Source: Micromonospora mirobrigensis (GTDB lineage: Bacteria > Actinomycetota > Actinomycetes > Mycobacteriales > Micromonosporaceae). Taken from it: a stretch of DNA of 64,000 bases. Location of the stretch: the NCBI RefSeq assembly GCF_900091555.1, contig NZ_FMCX01000001.1, positions 1,054,001 through 1,118,000 on the forward strand, in the 5' to 3' direction. A program made the position numbers and the translations under genes. Shown one piece after another: positions 18,921 through 27,018 of this stretch; position 1 is the first letter of the stretch; every line of letters begins with the position of its first letter. The notes beneath the pieces are model-generated. The model searched no databases, had not been told where the DNA came from, and saw only the letters and a list, made by a program, of their open reading frames with translations.

Positions 18921-20006
18921 ATGCGCCCAGTACGCTTCGTCGCCCTCTCCGAGGACGGCCAGGCTCTGGTGCTCGCCGACGAGGTCGGGCGTCTGCTCGC
19001 CCTCCCGATCGACGAGCGCATCGCCTCGGCGCTGCACGCCGAGCCGGGGGCCCCGCCGCTCGCGGTGGTGTCGACCGCCGCCGATCCGCTGCCGTCGCTC
19101 TCCCCGCGGGACATCCAGGCGAAGATCCGTTCGGGCGAGTCCGCCGAGGACGTCGCCCGGGTCGCCGGCGTGCCGGTCGACCGGGTGCTGCGCTACGCCG
19201 GCCCGGTGCTCCAGGAGCGGGCCATGCTCGCCCAGCACGCCCGCCGCACCCGGCTCAAGGGCGCCGAGAAGCCGACCCCGCTGGCCGAGGTGGTCAACGG
19301 CCGGCTGGCCCAACACGGCATCGACACCGAGAAGATCTCCTGGGACGCGTACCGCCGCGACGACGGCACCTGGCGGATCATCGCCACCTGGCCGTCGGGC
19401 AAGGCCACCGCGCAGGCGGTCTGGGACCTGGACAAGACCCGGCAGAACGTCGTCCCGCACGACGACATGGCGCAATACCTCTGCGCCGAGCGGCCCACGC
19501 CGATCCTCGGTCAGGAGCCGGCACCGGAGCGGGGCGGTCACGGCCTGCCCGGCCCGTCGCGCGGTGAGCCGAGCCGGGGTGGGCACGGGCTGCCCGCCGC
19601 CGCCGGCGAGCCGCGCTCCGGCCGGGACCCGATCCGGGCCGGGCGGGACGCCCTGCTGGCCTCGCTGGACCGGCCGCTCGGCGGCACCTCCGGTCGCGGG
19701 CTCGACCCGCGGTCCCCGGCCGCGCTGGCCGGCTCCGACGCGCCCCGGCAACGGGCCGTCGGCGGGGGCGCGGCGGCACTGCTCGGCGGTGGTCAGGGTT
19801 CGGCGTTCGACGACGACTCGGACGCGCCCAAGGAGGTCCCGGCCGTGCCGTCGCTGGCGGTGCTCCGGCCCCGCCGCACCGGAACGGCGGCCGCCGCGGC
19901 TGCCGCCGGCGAGTCCACCGACGCGTCGGGCAAGCCGCGCAAGCGCCTGCCGAGCTGGGACGACGTGCTCTTCGGCACCGGCCCGGCGGCGCGCGAGTCC
20001 TCCTGA
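18921..20006 (+). CDS. sepH: Septation protein SepH (DUF3071)
   Basis: An FtsZ-binding cell-division protein specific to actinobacteria that promotes FtsZ assembly. The 361 residues contain the N-terminal DUF3071 domain (MRPVRFVALSEDGQALVLAD) with the helix-turn-helix-like segment SAEDVARVAGVPVDRVLRYA, then WRIIATWPSGKATAQAVWDL, a long disordered Pro/Gly/Arg linker with repeated GGHGLP, and the short conserved C-terminal end RKRLPSWDDVLFGT. A position next to serC is also known for the Streptomyces gene. The ATG at 18921 begins exactly at the domain. Confidence 0.94.
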   Translation: MRPVRFVALSEDGQALVLADEVGRLLALPIDERIASALHAEPGAPPLAVVSTAADPLPSLSPRDIQAKIRSGESAEDVARVAGVPVDRVLRYAGPVLQERAMLAQHARRTRLKGAEKPTPLAEVVNGRLAQHGIDTEKISWDAYRRDDGTWRIIATWPSGKATAQAVWDLDKTRQNVVPHDDMAQYLCAERPTPILGQEPAPERGGHGLPGPSRGEPSRGGHGLPAAAGEPRSGRDPIRAGRDALLASLDRPLGGTSGRGLDPRSPAALAGSDAPRQRAVGGGAAALLGGGQGSAFDDDSDAPKEVPAVPSLAVLRPRRTGTAAAAAAAGESTDASGKPRKRLPSWDDVLFGTGPAARESS

Positions 20007-20069
20007 TCCGATCCACCCTGGCCGCGGCAACGTAAGGCACTCGAAGTCGCCGCGTGCCAGGGTGGAGTC

Positions 20070-21056
20070 ATGGAGTACACGAATCTGGGGCGCACCGGGC
20101 TCTCGGTCAGCCGGCTCTGCCTGGGCACGATGAACTTCGGGCCGCAGACCAGCGAGCCGGACAGCTTCGCCATCATGGACCGGGCGCTGGAACACGGCAT
20201 CAACTTCTTCGACACCGCGAACGTCTACGGCTGGAAGCTCGGCGAGGGTGTCACCGAGCAGATCATCGGCCGCTGGTTCGACCAGGGCGGCGGCCGGCGG
20301 GACAAGGTGGTGTTGGCCACCAAGGTCTACGGCAAGATGAGCGACTGGCCCAACGACCAGGGACTCTCGGCCCGGCACATCATCCGGGCCTGCGAGGAGT
20401 CGCTGCGCCGGCTGCGCACCGACACCATCGACCTGTACCAGATGCACCACGTCTCCCGGACCACGCCGTGGGAGGAGATCTGGCAGGCGATGGAGACGCT
20501 TGTCGCGCAGGGCAAGGTGCTCTACGTCGGCTCGTCCAACTTCGCCGGTTGGCACATCGCCCAGGCGCAGGCCGCCGCCGGCCGGCGGAACTTCCTCGGC
20601 CTGGTCTCCGAGCAGTCCATCTACAACCTGCTCACCCGGCACGCCGAGCTGGAGGTGATCCCGGCCGCCCAGCACTACGGCCTCGGCATCATCCCCTGGT
20701 CGCCGCTGCACGGCGGACTGCTCTCCGGGGTGATCCGCAAGATGGCGGAGGGTGGCGCCGCGCGCGGCACGTCCGGCCGCGCCGCCGACGCGCTGGCCGA
20801 GCACCGACCGACCATCGAGGCGTACGAGAAGCTCTGCGCGGACCTCGGCCACGACCCGGCCGACGTGGCGCTGGCCTGGCTGCTCTCCCGGCCGGGGGTG
20901 ACCGCCCCGATCGTCGGCCCGCGCACCATGGACCAGCTGGACCGCAACCTGGGCGCGCTCGACGTCGACCTGGACGAGGCGACGCTGAAGCGCCTCGACG
21001 AGCTCTTCCCGCCGGTCGGCAACGGTGGCCCCGGCCCGGAGGCCTGGGCCTGGTAG
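20070..21056 (+). CDS. Aldo/keto reductase
   Basis: A 328-residue NADPH-dependent (beta/alpha)8 barrel that reduces aldehydes or ketones. The catalytic tetrad can be placed in FFDTANVYGWKLGEG (Asp and Tyr), VVLATKVYGK (Lys) and LYQMHHVSRTTPW (His), with the C-terminal cofactor segment VTAPIVGPRTMDQLDRNLGA. The ATG at 20070 begins MEYTNLGRTGLSVSRLCLG, the usual start of this family. It is a single gene; the natural substrate is unknown. Confidence 0.92.
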   Translation: MEYTNLGRTGLSVSRLCLGTMNFGPQTSEPDSFAIMDRALEHGINFFDTANVYGWKLGEGVTEQIIGRWFDQGGGRRDKVVLATKVYGKMSDWPNDQGLSARHIIRACEESLRRLRTDTIDLYQMHHVSRTTPWEEIWQAMETLVAQGKVLYVGSSNFAGWHIAQAQAAAGRRNFLGLVSEQSIYNLLTRHAELEVIPAAQHYGLGIIPWSPLHGGLLSGVIRKMAEGGAARGTSGRAADALAEHRPTIEAYEKLCADLGHDPADVALAWLLSRPGVTAPIVGPRTMDQLDRNLGALDVDLDEATLKRLDELFPPVGNGGPGPEAWAW

Positions 21057-21064
21057 GTCGGCCC

Positions 21065-21096
21065 GCCGCCTGGCCGGGTCAGAGGGGCCAGGCGGC
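21065..21096. terminator. Hairpin shared by convergent genes
   Basis: GCCGCCTGGCC (21065-21075) pairs with 21086-21096 across a 10-base loop. It starts just after the aldo/keto reductase stop and runs into the last codons of thpR on the other strand. Confidence 0.7.
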
Positions 21097-21657
21097 CAGG
21101 CGGTCGTACGTGGGGCGGGGGCCCTGGTGGCTGCGAACCAGGACCAGCTCCGTCGCCGGCCACTCGGGGCCGAGGTAGCCGTCCAGAGCGGCCCGGTCGG
21201 CCGCCACGTCGGCGGCGTCCATCCGGTCGCCGGGTCGGGCGATGGTCAGGTGCGGCCGGAACGGCTTCTCGTCGTGCGGCAGCCTGGCCCGGCGCAGACC
21301 GATGCGGATCAGTCTGGCCAGGGTGGACAGTTCCGCCACGTCACCGCGCAGGTCGACCCAGAGGATGGTGAACCGGCCCCGCCCGAAGCTGCCACCGCCG
21401 CCGAGGCGCAGTCGCGGGGAGCTGTCCCGCCCGGCCCGGAACGTCTCGGCGGCGAGCCCGAGGGCGCTGGTCACCTCGGTCAGGCGGCTCCCCTCCACCT
21501 CACCGAGGAAGGCGAGGGTGAGGTGGGCGTTCGCCGGGTCGGCGAGCCGTACGTTTGTCCCGGCGGCGGTGGCGGCGCCCACCCGCAGCCGGGTCACCCG
21601 GTCGGTGAGGTCGTCGACCGCCGCGGGGGGCGGGTACACGGCGACGAAGAGTCGCAC
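21079..21657 (-). CDS. thpR: RNA 2',3'-cyclic phosphodiesterase (2H family)
   Basis: Hydrolyses 2',3'-cyclic phosphate ends of RNA; the family was first known as 2'-5' RNA ligase. The 192-residue protein carries both catalytic HxT motifs, in NAHLTLAFLGEV and FRPHLTIARPGD, spaced as in ThpR. The GTG at 21657 lies 3 bases after the stop of the upstream gene, so translation is likely coupled. The C-terminus overlaps a bidirectional hairpin. Confidence 0.92.
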   Translation of the reverse strand: MRLFVAVYPPPAAVDDLTDRVTRLRVGAATAAGTNVRLADPANAHLTLAFLGEVEGSRLTEVTSALGLAAETFRAGRDSSPRLRLGGGGSFGRGRFTILWVDLRGDVAELSTLARLIRIGLRRARLPHDEKPFRPHLTIARPGDRMDAADVAADRAALDGYLGPEWPATELVLVRSHQGPRPTYDRLAAWPL

Positions 21658-21660
21658 CGG

Positions 21661-22170
21661 TCAGCGGTGCCGCTGGCGCTGCTCGGGGCGGGCGGCAGGC
21701 AGGGTGAGGCCGGCGGCGTGCAGCAGGCCCTCGACCCGCAGCCGCTCGATCTCCCGGTCGACGCCGTCCAGGTCGGCGAGGTGCTCCGGGATGCCGAGGG
21801 CCTGACAGGCGGCCCGCAGCCGCTCGTCGTACGCCTCGATCACCGCGCCGTGCCAGACCACGGACCGGCCGGTGGCCGCGCGCCGGTGCCCACCGAGGCG
21901 GCGCAGGTCGGCGGCGACCTGTTCCAGCGGCCGGCGGCCGTCCCGGTCGAACTCGGTGAGGTCGATGTCCCGGGTGAGCGAGTCGGCCTCGAGGGCCCGG
22001 TCGAGCCGGGCGATGGTGCGCCGTTCCCGCCGCCCCTCGCGCCACTCGGCCCAACGGCAGGCGACCCGGTCGATGATCTCGTCGGCGCAGAAGAGGGCGG
22101 CGAAGGCCGCCGGTAGGCAGGCGACAGCGACGAACGCCAGGGTCAGCGTCACCGCACCAGGGTCACCCAC
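21661..22170 (-). CDS. Uncharacterised membrane-anchored protein
   Basis: A 169-residue protein with an N-terminal transmembrane helix (VTLTLAFVAVACLPAAFAAL) and a charged, mostly helical cytoplasmic part rich in Arg and Glu (RWAEWREGRRERRTIARLD), with possible coiled coil around residues 40-75. No family recognised. The GTG at 22170 is chosen as it opens directly before the helix. It is immediately upstream of thpR, 3 bases apart, which suggests co-expression but does not reveal a role. Confidence 0.65.
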   Translation of the reverse strand: MGDPGAVTLTLAFVAVACLPAAFAALFCADEIIDRVACRWAEWREGRRERRTIARLDRALEADSLTRDIDLTEFDRDGRRPLEQVAADLRRLGGHRRAATGRSVVWHGAVIEAYDERLRAACQALGIPEHLADLDGVDREIERLRVEGLLHAAGLTLPAARPEQRQRHR

Positions 22171-22338
22171 ATCTCGACGCTAAGGCCAGCGGAGAGCCGC
22201 CGCCACCGGATTGGCGTTATCCGGAACGTCGCCCGGCGGCCGTCCCGCCGGGCGCCGGGCGCACCCGGACCGGATCCGATCAGCCGCCCGCCGGGGCGGT
22301 CGAGCGGCGACCGTTGACCCGCGCCGGCTGCCGGGCGG

Positions 22339-23607
22339 TCAGCAGTCCGGGGCGGAGACCACGTAGAACCGGGGCATCGGCAGCACCCGGAACCGGAGCC
22401 GGGCGCCGGAGCGGCGCAGCTGCCAGGTGAGCGCGAGCAGGGCGGTGACCAGCGAGATCAGCCCACCGATCCAGATGCTGGCGCCCGCACCGTAGGTCTC
22501 GGCGAGCCAGCCGATCACCGGGGCGCCGACCGGGTTGGTGCCGAGGAAGACCAGCACCCACAGCGCCATCACCCGGCCCCGGAAGGCCGCGTCGACGCCG
22601 AGCTGGATGCGCTGGTTGGCGGCCTGGGCGAAGAAGACCATGCAGAAGCCGGTGGGCAGCAGCAGGGTCACCACCAGCCAGTACGCGGGCGCGAAGCCGA
22701 CCAGGGTGCCGAAGACCGAGCAGGCGACCGCCGCGCCGAGCACCACCCAGACCGACGGGCGGCTGCGGCGGCCGGTGCCGGCGAGCGCCCCGGCCAGCGC
22801 GCCGACCGCCAGGGCGCTGCTGAACAGGCCGAACGAGGCGGCGCCGGTGTTGAAGACGGTCTTGGCGAGGGCGGCCAGGGTGAGCTGGAAGTTGAACAGC
22901 GAGGTGGCGATGATCGAGATCATCACCATCGGCAGCAGCAGGTCGGGGCGGCGCCAGACGTACCGCAGGCCGTCGATCACCTTGGCCTGGTCTCGTTCAC
23001 CGATCGGCGGCAGCTCCTTGCGGTGCAGCTCGGCGGGGCGCATCCGGACCACGTTGACCAGCGGGGCCAGCGAGCTGAACGCGGTGACCAGGAAGACCGG
23101 GCCGACGTCGAAGGCGGCGATGGCGAGGCCGGCGACGGCCGGGCCGACGATCCGGGCCGAGTTGAAGGTGGCCGCGTTGAGGGAGAGCGCGTTGGGCAGC
23201 AGCTCGGTGCCGACCAGTTCGCTGACGAACGCCTGCCGGACCGGGGTCTCCACGGCGTTGGCGGTGCCGAGCAGGGCGGCGAAGGCGAAGACGTGCCAGA
23301 GCTGCACCAGCCCGGTGATCACCAGCGCGGCCATGGCCAGGGCGAGGACGGTCCAGAACGCGTTGGCGACGAAGAGCAGCAGGCGCTTGTCGTACCGGTC
23401 GGCGAGGCGGCCGGAGATCAGGGTGAGCAGCAGGACCGGGGTGAACTGGAGGGCGGTGACCACACCCAGCGCGGTGGCCGAGTTGCCGGAGAGGTCGAGG
23501 ACGAGCCAGTCCTGGGCGATGAACATCATCCAGACGCCGATCAGTTTGATCAGCTGTCCGGTGGCGAAGAGCCGGTAGTTGCGGACTTTCAGGGACTGGA
23601 ACATCGT
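22339..23607 (-). CDS. MFS exporter, DHA3-like
   Basis: A drug or siderophore exporter type carrier of about 422 residues with 12 predicted helices. It starts MFQSLKVRNYRLFATGQLIK (ATG at 23607), the usual opening of the EntS/DHA3 group, and has motif A in SGRLADRYDKRLLLFVANAF. The gene lies 87 bases downstream of a MarR regulator on the same strand, the usual arrangement for a repressor-controlled efflux pump. Substrate unknown. Confidence 0.9.
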   Translation of the reverse strand, partial: TMFQSLKVRNYRLFATGQLIKLIGVWMMFIAQDWLVLDLSGNSATALGVVTALQFTPVLLLTLISGRLADRYDKRLLLFVANAFWTVLALAMAALVITGLVQLWHVFAFAALLGTANAVETPVRQAFVSELVGTELLPNALSLNAATFNSARIVGPAVAGLAIAAFDVGPVFLVTAFSSLAPLVNVVRMRPAELHRKELPPIGERDQAKVIDGLRYVWRRPDLLLPMVMISIIATSLFNFQLTLAALAKTVFNTGAASFGLFSSALAVGALAGALAGTGRRSRPSVWVVLGAAVACSVFGTLVGFAPAYWLVVTLLLPTGFCMVFFAQAANQRIQLGVDAAFRGRVMALWVLVFLGTNPVGAPVIGWLAETYGAGASIWIGGLISLVTALLALTWQLRRSGARLRFRVLPMPRFYVVSAPDC

Positions 23608-23694
23608 GCTCAGCTTCGCCTGCACTCTTGGTGCGCCTCCTCGGGTCGCGCGTACGCGTCATCGACGTCGGACGGCGCGGACCGCGAGGTGCGG

Positions 23695-24144
23695 TCAGGC
23701 GCGGGCGAGCTGCTGGAGGATCTCGGCGGCCCGCCGCAGCGTGTCGCGTTCCTCCTCGCCGAGCGCTTCGAGCCGGCTGGCCAGCCACTCGTCGCGGGCC
23801 CGCTCGAACTTCTCGAGCACGGCCCGGGCCCCCTCGGTAGCCGCCAGGATGACCTGCCGTCCGTCGGTCGGGTGGGGGGTGCGCTGCACGAGGCCGCGCT
23901 CCTCCAACTTCGCGACGATCCTGGTCATCGTGGGCGGCTGCACCCGTTCGATGTCGGCCAGCTCCCGTGGGGTCAGCGCGCCGGCCAGCTTGAGGCTGGT
24001 CAGCGCGGAGAGCTGGGTGACCGTGAGGTCACCGACCGGGCGGGCCTGTCGGACCCGCCGGTTGAGCCGGGTGATCGCATCCCGCAGCTGGGGGGCCAGC
24101 TGCGCCGGTGGCACGCGTTCCGCCGTCACCGTCCGCTCCGTCAC
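23695..24144 (-). CDS. MarR-family transcriptional regulator
   Basis: A 149-residue winged-helix repressor. DNA-binding part: QLSALTSLKLAGALTPRELA, then RVQPPTMTRIVAKLEERGLV, with the wing RTPHPTDGRQVILAATEGAR. It probably represses itself and the MFS exporter downstream until a small molecule releases it. The GTG start at 24144 lies directly downstream of a perfect inverted repeat (24146-24179) that should be the operator, and the likely -10 (TAAGCT) is so close that the transcript may be leaderless. Confidence 0.92.
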   Translation of the reverse strand: MTERTVTAERVPPAQLAPQLRDAITRLNRRVRQARPVGDLTVTQLSALTSLKLAGALTPRELADIERVQPPTMTRIVAKLEERGLVQRTPHPTDGRQVILAATEGARAVLEKFERARDEWLASRLEALGEEERDTLRRAAEILQQLARA

Positions 24145-24145
24145 A

Positions 24146-24179
24146 GTCGTTAGCTTATCTAATGAGCATGGCTAACGAC
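24146..24179 (-). promoter_or_regulatory. Candidate MarR operator overlapping the marR-type promoter
   Basis: GTCGTTAGC (24146-24154) and GCTAACGAC (24171-24179) form a perfect 9-bp inverted repeat around 16 bases, and a smaller TTAG-N5-CTAA palindrome (24150-24162) is nested within. The region ends 2 bases before the regulator's GTG, so binding would block its promoter. Confidence 0.7.
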
Positions 24180-24259
24180 ATGCGATATGACCACACTCAC
24201 GGGAGGTTTGCCCTGCTCCGGGCCAGGTATCCGGTTCGCCCCCGGCCCGGAGCGGGGCG

Positions 24260-25741
24260 TCAGAGCACCGCGGACTCGATCGGCCCGCGCAGGAAGTACA
24301 GCACGAACAGCAACGCCACGAAGTAGAGCAGCGGGTGCACCTCGCGGGCCTTACCCTTGGCGAGCTTCACCAGGACGTAGGTGATGATGCCGGCGCCGAT
24401 GCCGTTGGAGATCGAGTACGTGAACGGCATCAGCACGATGGTGAGGAACGCCGGCACGGCGATCTCGTAGTCGGTCCAGTCGATGGTCCGCACCGCAGTC
24501 ATCATCAGGAAACCCACCACCACAAGCGCGGTCGAGGCCGCCTCGAACGGCACCACCGTCGCCAGCGGCGCCAGGAACATCGCCAGCAGGAACAGCACGC
24601 CGGTGACCAGGTTGGCCACGCCGGTGCGGGCGCCCTCCGCGACACCGGCGGCACTCTCGATGTACGACGTGTTGCTCGAGACACTGGCCGCGCCGCCCGC
24701 CGCCGCGGCGATCGAGTCCACCAGCAGGATCTCCCGCGCCCGCGGCGGGGTGCCCCGCTCGTCGAGCATGTCCCCCTCCTGGCCGATGGCGACCATCGTC
24801 CCCATCGTGTCGAAGAAGTCCGTGATCAACAGCGTGAAGACGAACATCAACGGCACCAGCCAGCCGACCCGGCTCCACGAGTCCAGCACGTTGAAGTTGC
24901 CGATCAGGGACAGGTCGGGGACGTCCACCACCTTCTCCGGCAGCGCCGGCACGTTCAGCGACCAGCCCTTCGGGTTCGGCTGACCGTTGACGAACGACGG
25001 GCCGACCTTCGCGATCGCCTCCACGACGATCGCCAGCACGGTGGAGGCGAGGATGCCGATCAGGATCGCGCCGCGCACCCGGCGTACCACCAGCACGATC
25101 GTGATCAGCAGGCCCACCACGAAGACCAGCATCGGCCAGCTGACGATCTTGCCGTTGATGCCCAGGCCCACCGGCACGGTGGTGTTCGCCGCGTCCGGCA
25201 CCCGTCGCACGAAGCCCGCGTCGACCAGGCCGATGATGGTGAGGAAGAGCCCGATGCCGACGCCGATCGCTGTCTTCAGCTGGGTGGGCACCGAACGGAA
25301 CACCGCCGTACGCAGCCCGGTGAGCACGAGGATCGCGATCACCACACCCTCGATCACCACCAGACCCATGGCGTCCGCCCAGGTCATCTCCGGGGCGATC
25401 TCGAAGGCGACCAGCGCGTTGACGCCCAGCCCGGCGGCGAGCGCCATCGGGAACCGGCCGACCAGCCCCATCAGGATCGTCATCAGGCCGGCCACCAGCG
25501 CGGTCGCGGCGGCCAGCGCGGGGATCGGGAGCTTGTTGCCGTCGCCGTCGACGGCCCCGCCCAGGATCAGTGGGTTGAGCACCACGATGTACGCCATCGT
25601 GAAGAAGGTGGCCAGGCCACCCCGCACCTCGCGGCTCATCGTCGAGCCGCGGGCGGAGACCTCGAAGAAACGGTCGAATCCGGAGCGGGGGTGAGCGGGA
25701 TCGGGAACGGTGCCGTGGTCCGGCGGCGGCGCAATGGCCAT
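24260..25741 (-). CDS. NCS2/AzgA-type purine permease
   Basis: A 493-residue membrane transporter for adenine, guanine or hypoxanthine driven by protons. It starts MAIAPPPDHGT (ATG 25741). Family segments are FFEVSARGSTMSREVRGGLA, TFFTMAYIVVLNPLIL, GLGVNALVAFEI, FVFTLLITDFFDTMGTM and SNTSYIESAAGVAEGARTG. About 12-14 hydrophobic helices. It is downstream of no partner gene; purine salvage is the inferred role. Confidence 0.93.
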   Translation of the reverse strand: MAIAPPPDHGTVPDPAHPRSGFDRFFEVSARGSTMSREVRGGLATFFTMAYIVVLNPLILGGAVDGDGNKLPIPALAAATALVAGLMTILMGLVGRFPMALAAGLGVNALVAFEIAPEMTWADAMGLVVIEGVVIAILVLTGLRTAVFRSVPTQLKTAIGVGIGLFLTIIGLVDAGFVRRVPDAANTTVPVGLGINGKIVSWPMLVFVVGLLITIVLVVRRVRGAILIGILASTVLAIVVEAIAKVGPSFVNGQPNPKGWSLNVPALPEKVVDVPDLSLIGNFNVLDSWSRVGWLVPLMFVFTLLITDFFDTMGTMVAIGQEGDMLDERGTPPRAREILLVDSIAAAAGGAASVSSNTSYIESAAGVAEGARTGVANLVTGVLFLLAMFLAPLATVVPFEAASTALVVVGFLMMTAVRTIDWTDYEIAVPAFLTIVLMPFTYSISNGIGAGIITYVLVKLAKGKAREVHPLLYFVALLFVLYFLRGPIESAVL

Positions 25742-25830
25742 CAGGTCCCTCGCAGGTGATCTTCGGACTGTCGCGCGCATCGTCGCAGATCAGTGGCCGG
25801 CAGGGGAAGGCGATCGCGTACGCTTTGCCG

Positions 25831-26091
25831 GTGCCTCAGCAGCAGCCGCCGCGGCCGGAGCCGCTCGACCCGCCGATGGTCCCCTTCGTCCTCGCCGGGC
25901 TGGTGGCGTGGGCGGTGGCCGGTCTGGTCCTGCTGATCTTCTTCCGGGGCTGGCTCACCGAACACGGCCACCAGAACTGGCTCTGGACCTGCCTGGCCGG
26001 TTTCCTGTGGGGCTTCCCCGGTCTGGCCACGATGATGCGGCACGACGCGCACCGGCGTCGCCGCCGGGAGGCCGCCGCCGCGCGGGGCTGA
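25831..26091 (+). CDS. DUF2530 small membrane protein
   Basis: An 86-residue actinobacterial protein with two transmembrane helices (MVPFVLAGLVAWAVAGLVLL and LWTCLAGFLWGFPGLATMM) joined by a short loop and ending in an Arg-rich tail. The Pro-rich N-terminus PQQQPPRPEPLDPPM is characteristic of DUF2530. Function unknown. The GTG at 25831 fits the family start. It ends 4 bases from the convergent DUF3027 gene, a neighbour pairing that recurs in actinomycetes. Confidence 0.85.
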   Translation: MPQQQPPRPEPLDPPMVPFVLAGLVAWAVAGLVLLIFFRGWLTEHGHQNWLWTCLAGFLWGFPGLATMMRHDAHRRRRREAAAARG

Positions 26092-26095
26092 CCGG

Positions 26096-26932
26096 TCAGG
26101 GGTGCCCGTACGGCTCGGCCGGCTCCGACGCCTCCACCGAGCCGGGGGCGCGGCTCACCGAGATCGCCTCGACGGCGCTGTCGTCGTACACGGTCGGCAG
26201 CTCGTCGACGGGCGTCTCGGGGGTCTCGGTCAGCGTCTCGGAGTGCGCGCCGCAGCCGTGGTCGGCGGAGACCACCCGGCCGTCGTCGGGGGCGTAGAAG
26301 TTGCCGCAGGCGCCGAAGGACTGCCGCAGCGCGCCGGCGAGCGGCAGGTAGAAGCCGCAGCTGCCGCAGCGGGCGGCGGCGGGCGCCGCGGTGGAGATGG
26401 GAGCGTCGGGGCCGTGGTCGCCGTCGTACCAGCGCTGGGCGGCCTCGGCGCGGCCCTCCCGGGACAGCACCCGAGGACGGCCCAGGCCGAGCTCCCACGC
26501 CGTCTCCTCGACCGCCGGGTCGTCGGAGAGCAGGTAGCCGGGGGCGAGCCGGTCGTCGTCGGCGGGGGTGACCAGCAGGTCGCCGGGGCCCAGGTCGCCC
26601 GGCTTGAGCCGCTCCTGCCAGGGCACCCAGCCGGGGGCGAGCAGCGCGTCGGAGCCGGGCAGCAGGACCGTCTCGCAGATGGTCACGGTGCGGCTGCGGG
26701 GGACCCGGGTGACGGTGACCGCCCAGCGCCAGCCCCGGTAGCCGGCCATCAGGCATTCGAAGTAGTGGGTGACGAGCCGATCACCTTCGGCGACGGCCTG
26801 CAGGTGGGCGCCGACGTCGGAGGGGTCGACCTCGGTGATCGCGGCGCGCGCCACATCGACGGCGGCGGCGCAGACCTGGTCGAGGCGGACGCGGGTGGAG
26901 GCGGGCCTGGTCACCGGTCCATTGTTCCCCAT
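26096..26932 (-). CDS. DUF3027 protein
   Basis: A 278-residue actinobacterial protein of unknown function. The conserved core includes RLVTHYFECLMAGYRGWRWA, VTICETVLLPGSDALLAPGW and VPWQERLKPGDLGPGDLLV. After it comes a Cys/His-rich stretch, ARCGSCGFYLPL to CGNFYAPDDG and DHGCGAHSE, that could bind zinc, and an acidic Thr-rich tail. The ATG at 26932 is the natural start. Confidence 0.88.
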   Translation of the reverse strand: MGNNGPVTRPASTRVRLDQVCAAAVDVARAAITEVDPSDVGAHLQAVAEGDRLVTHYFECLMAGYRGWRWAVTVTRVPRSRTVTICETVLLPGSDALLAPGWVPWQERLKPGDLGPGDLLVTPADDDRLAPGYLLSDDPAVEETAWELGLGRPRVLSREGRAEAAQRWYDGDHGPDAPISTAAPAAARCGSCGFYLPLAGALRQSFGACGNFYAPDDGRVVSADHGCGAHSETLTETPETPVDELPTVYDDSAVEAISVSRAPGSVEASEPAEPYGHP

Positions 26933-27018
26933 GCCCGGCGCGGACCGACAGGCACTCCCCGGTGAGCTTCTCCGCCGTGCTGCGGCGTTCGCGGGTCGAA
27001 TGGGCGAGGATGGAGCAC

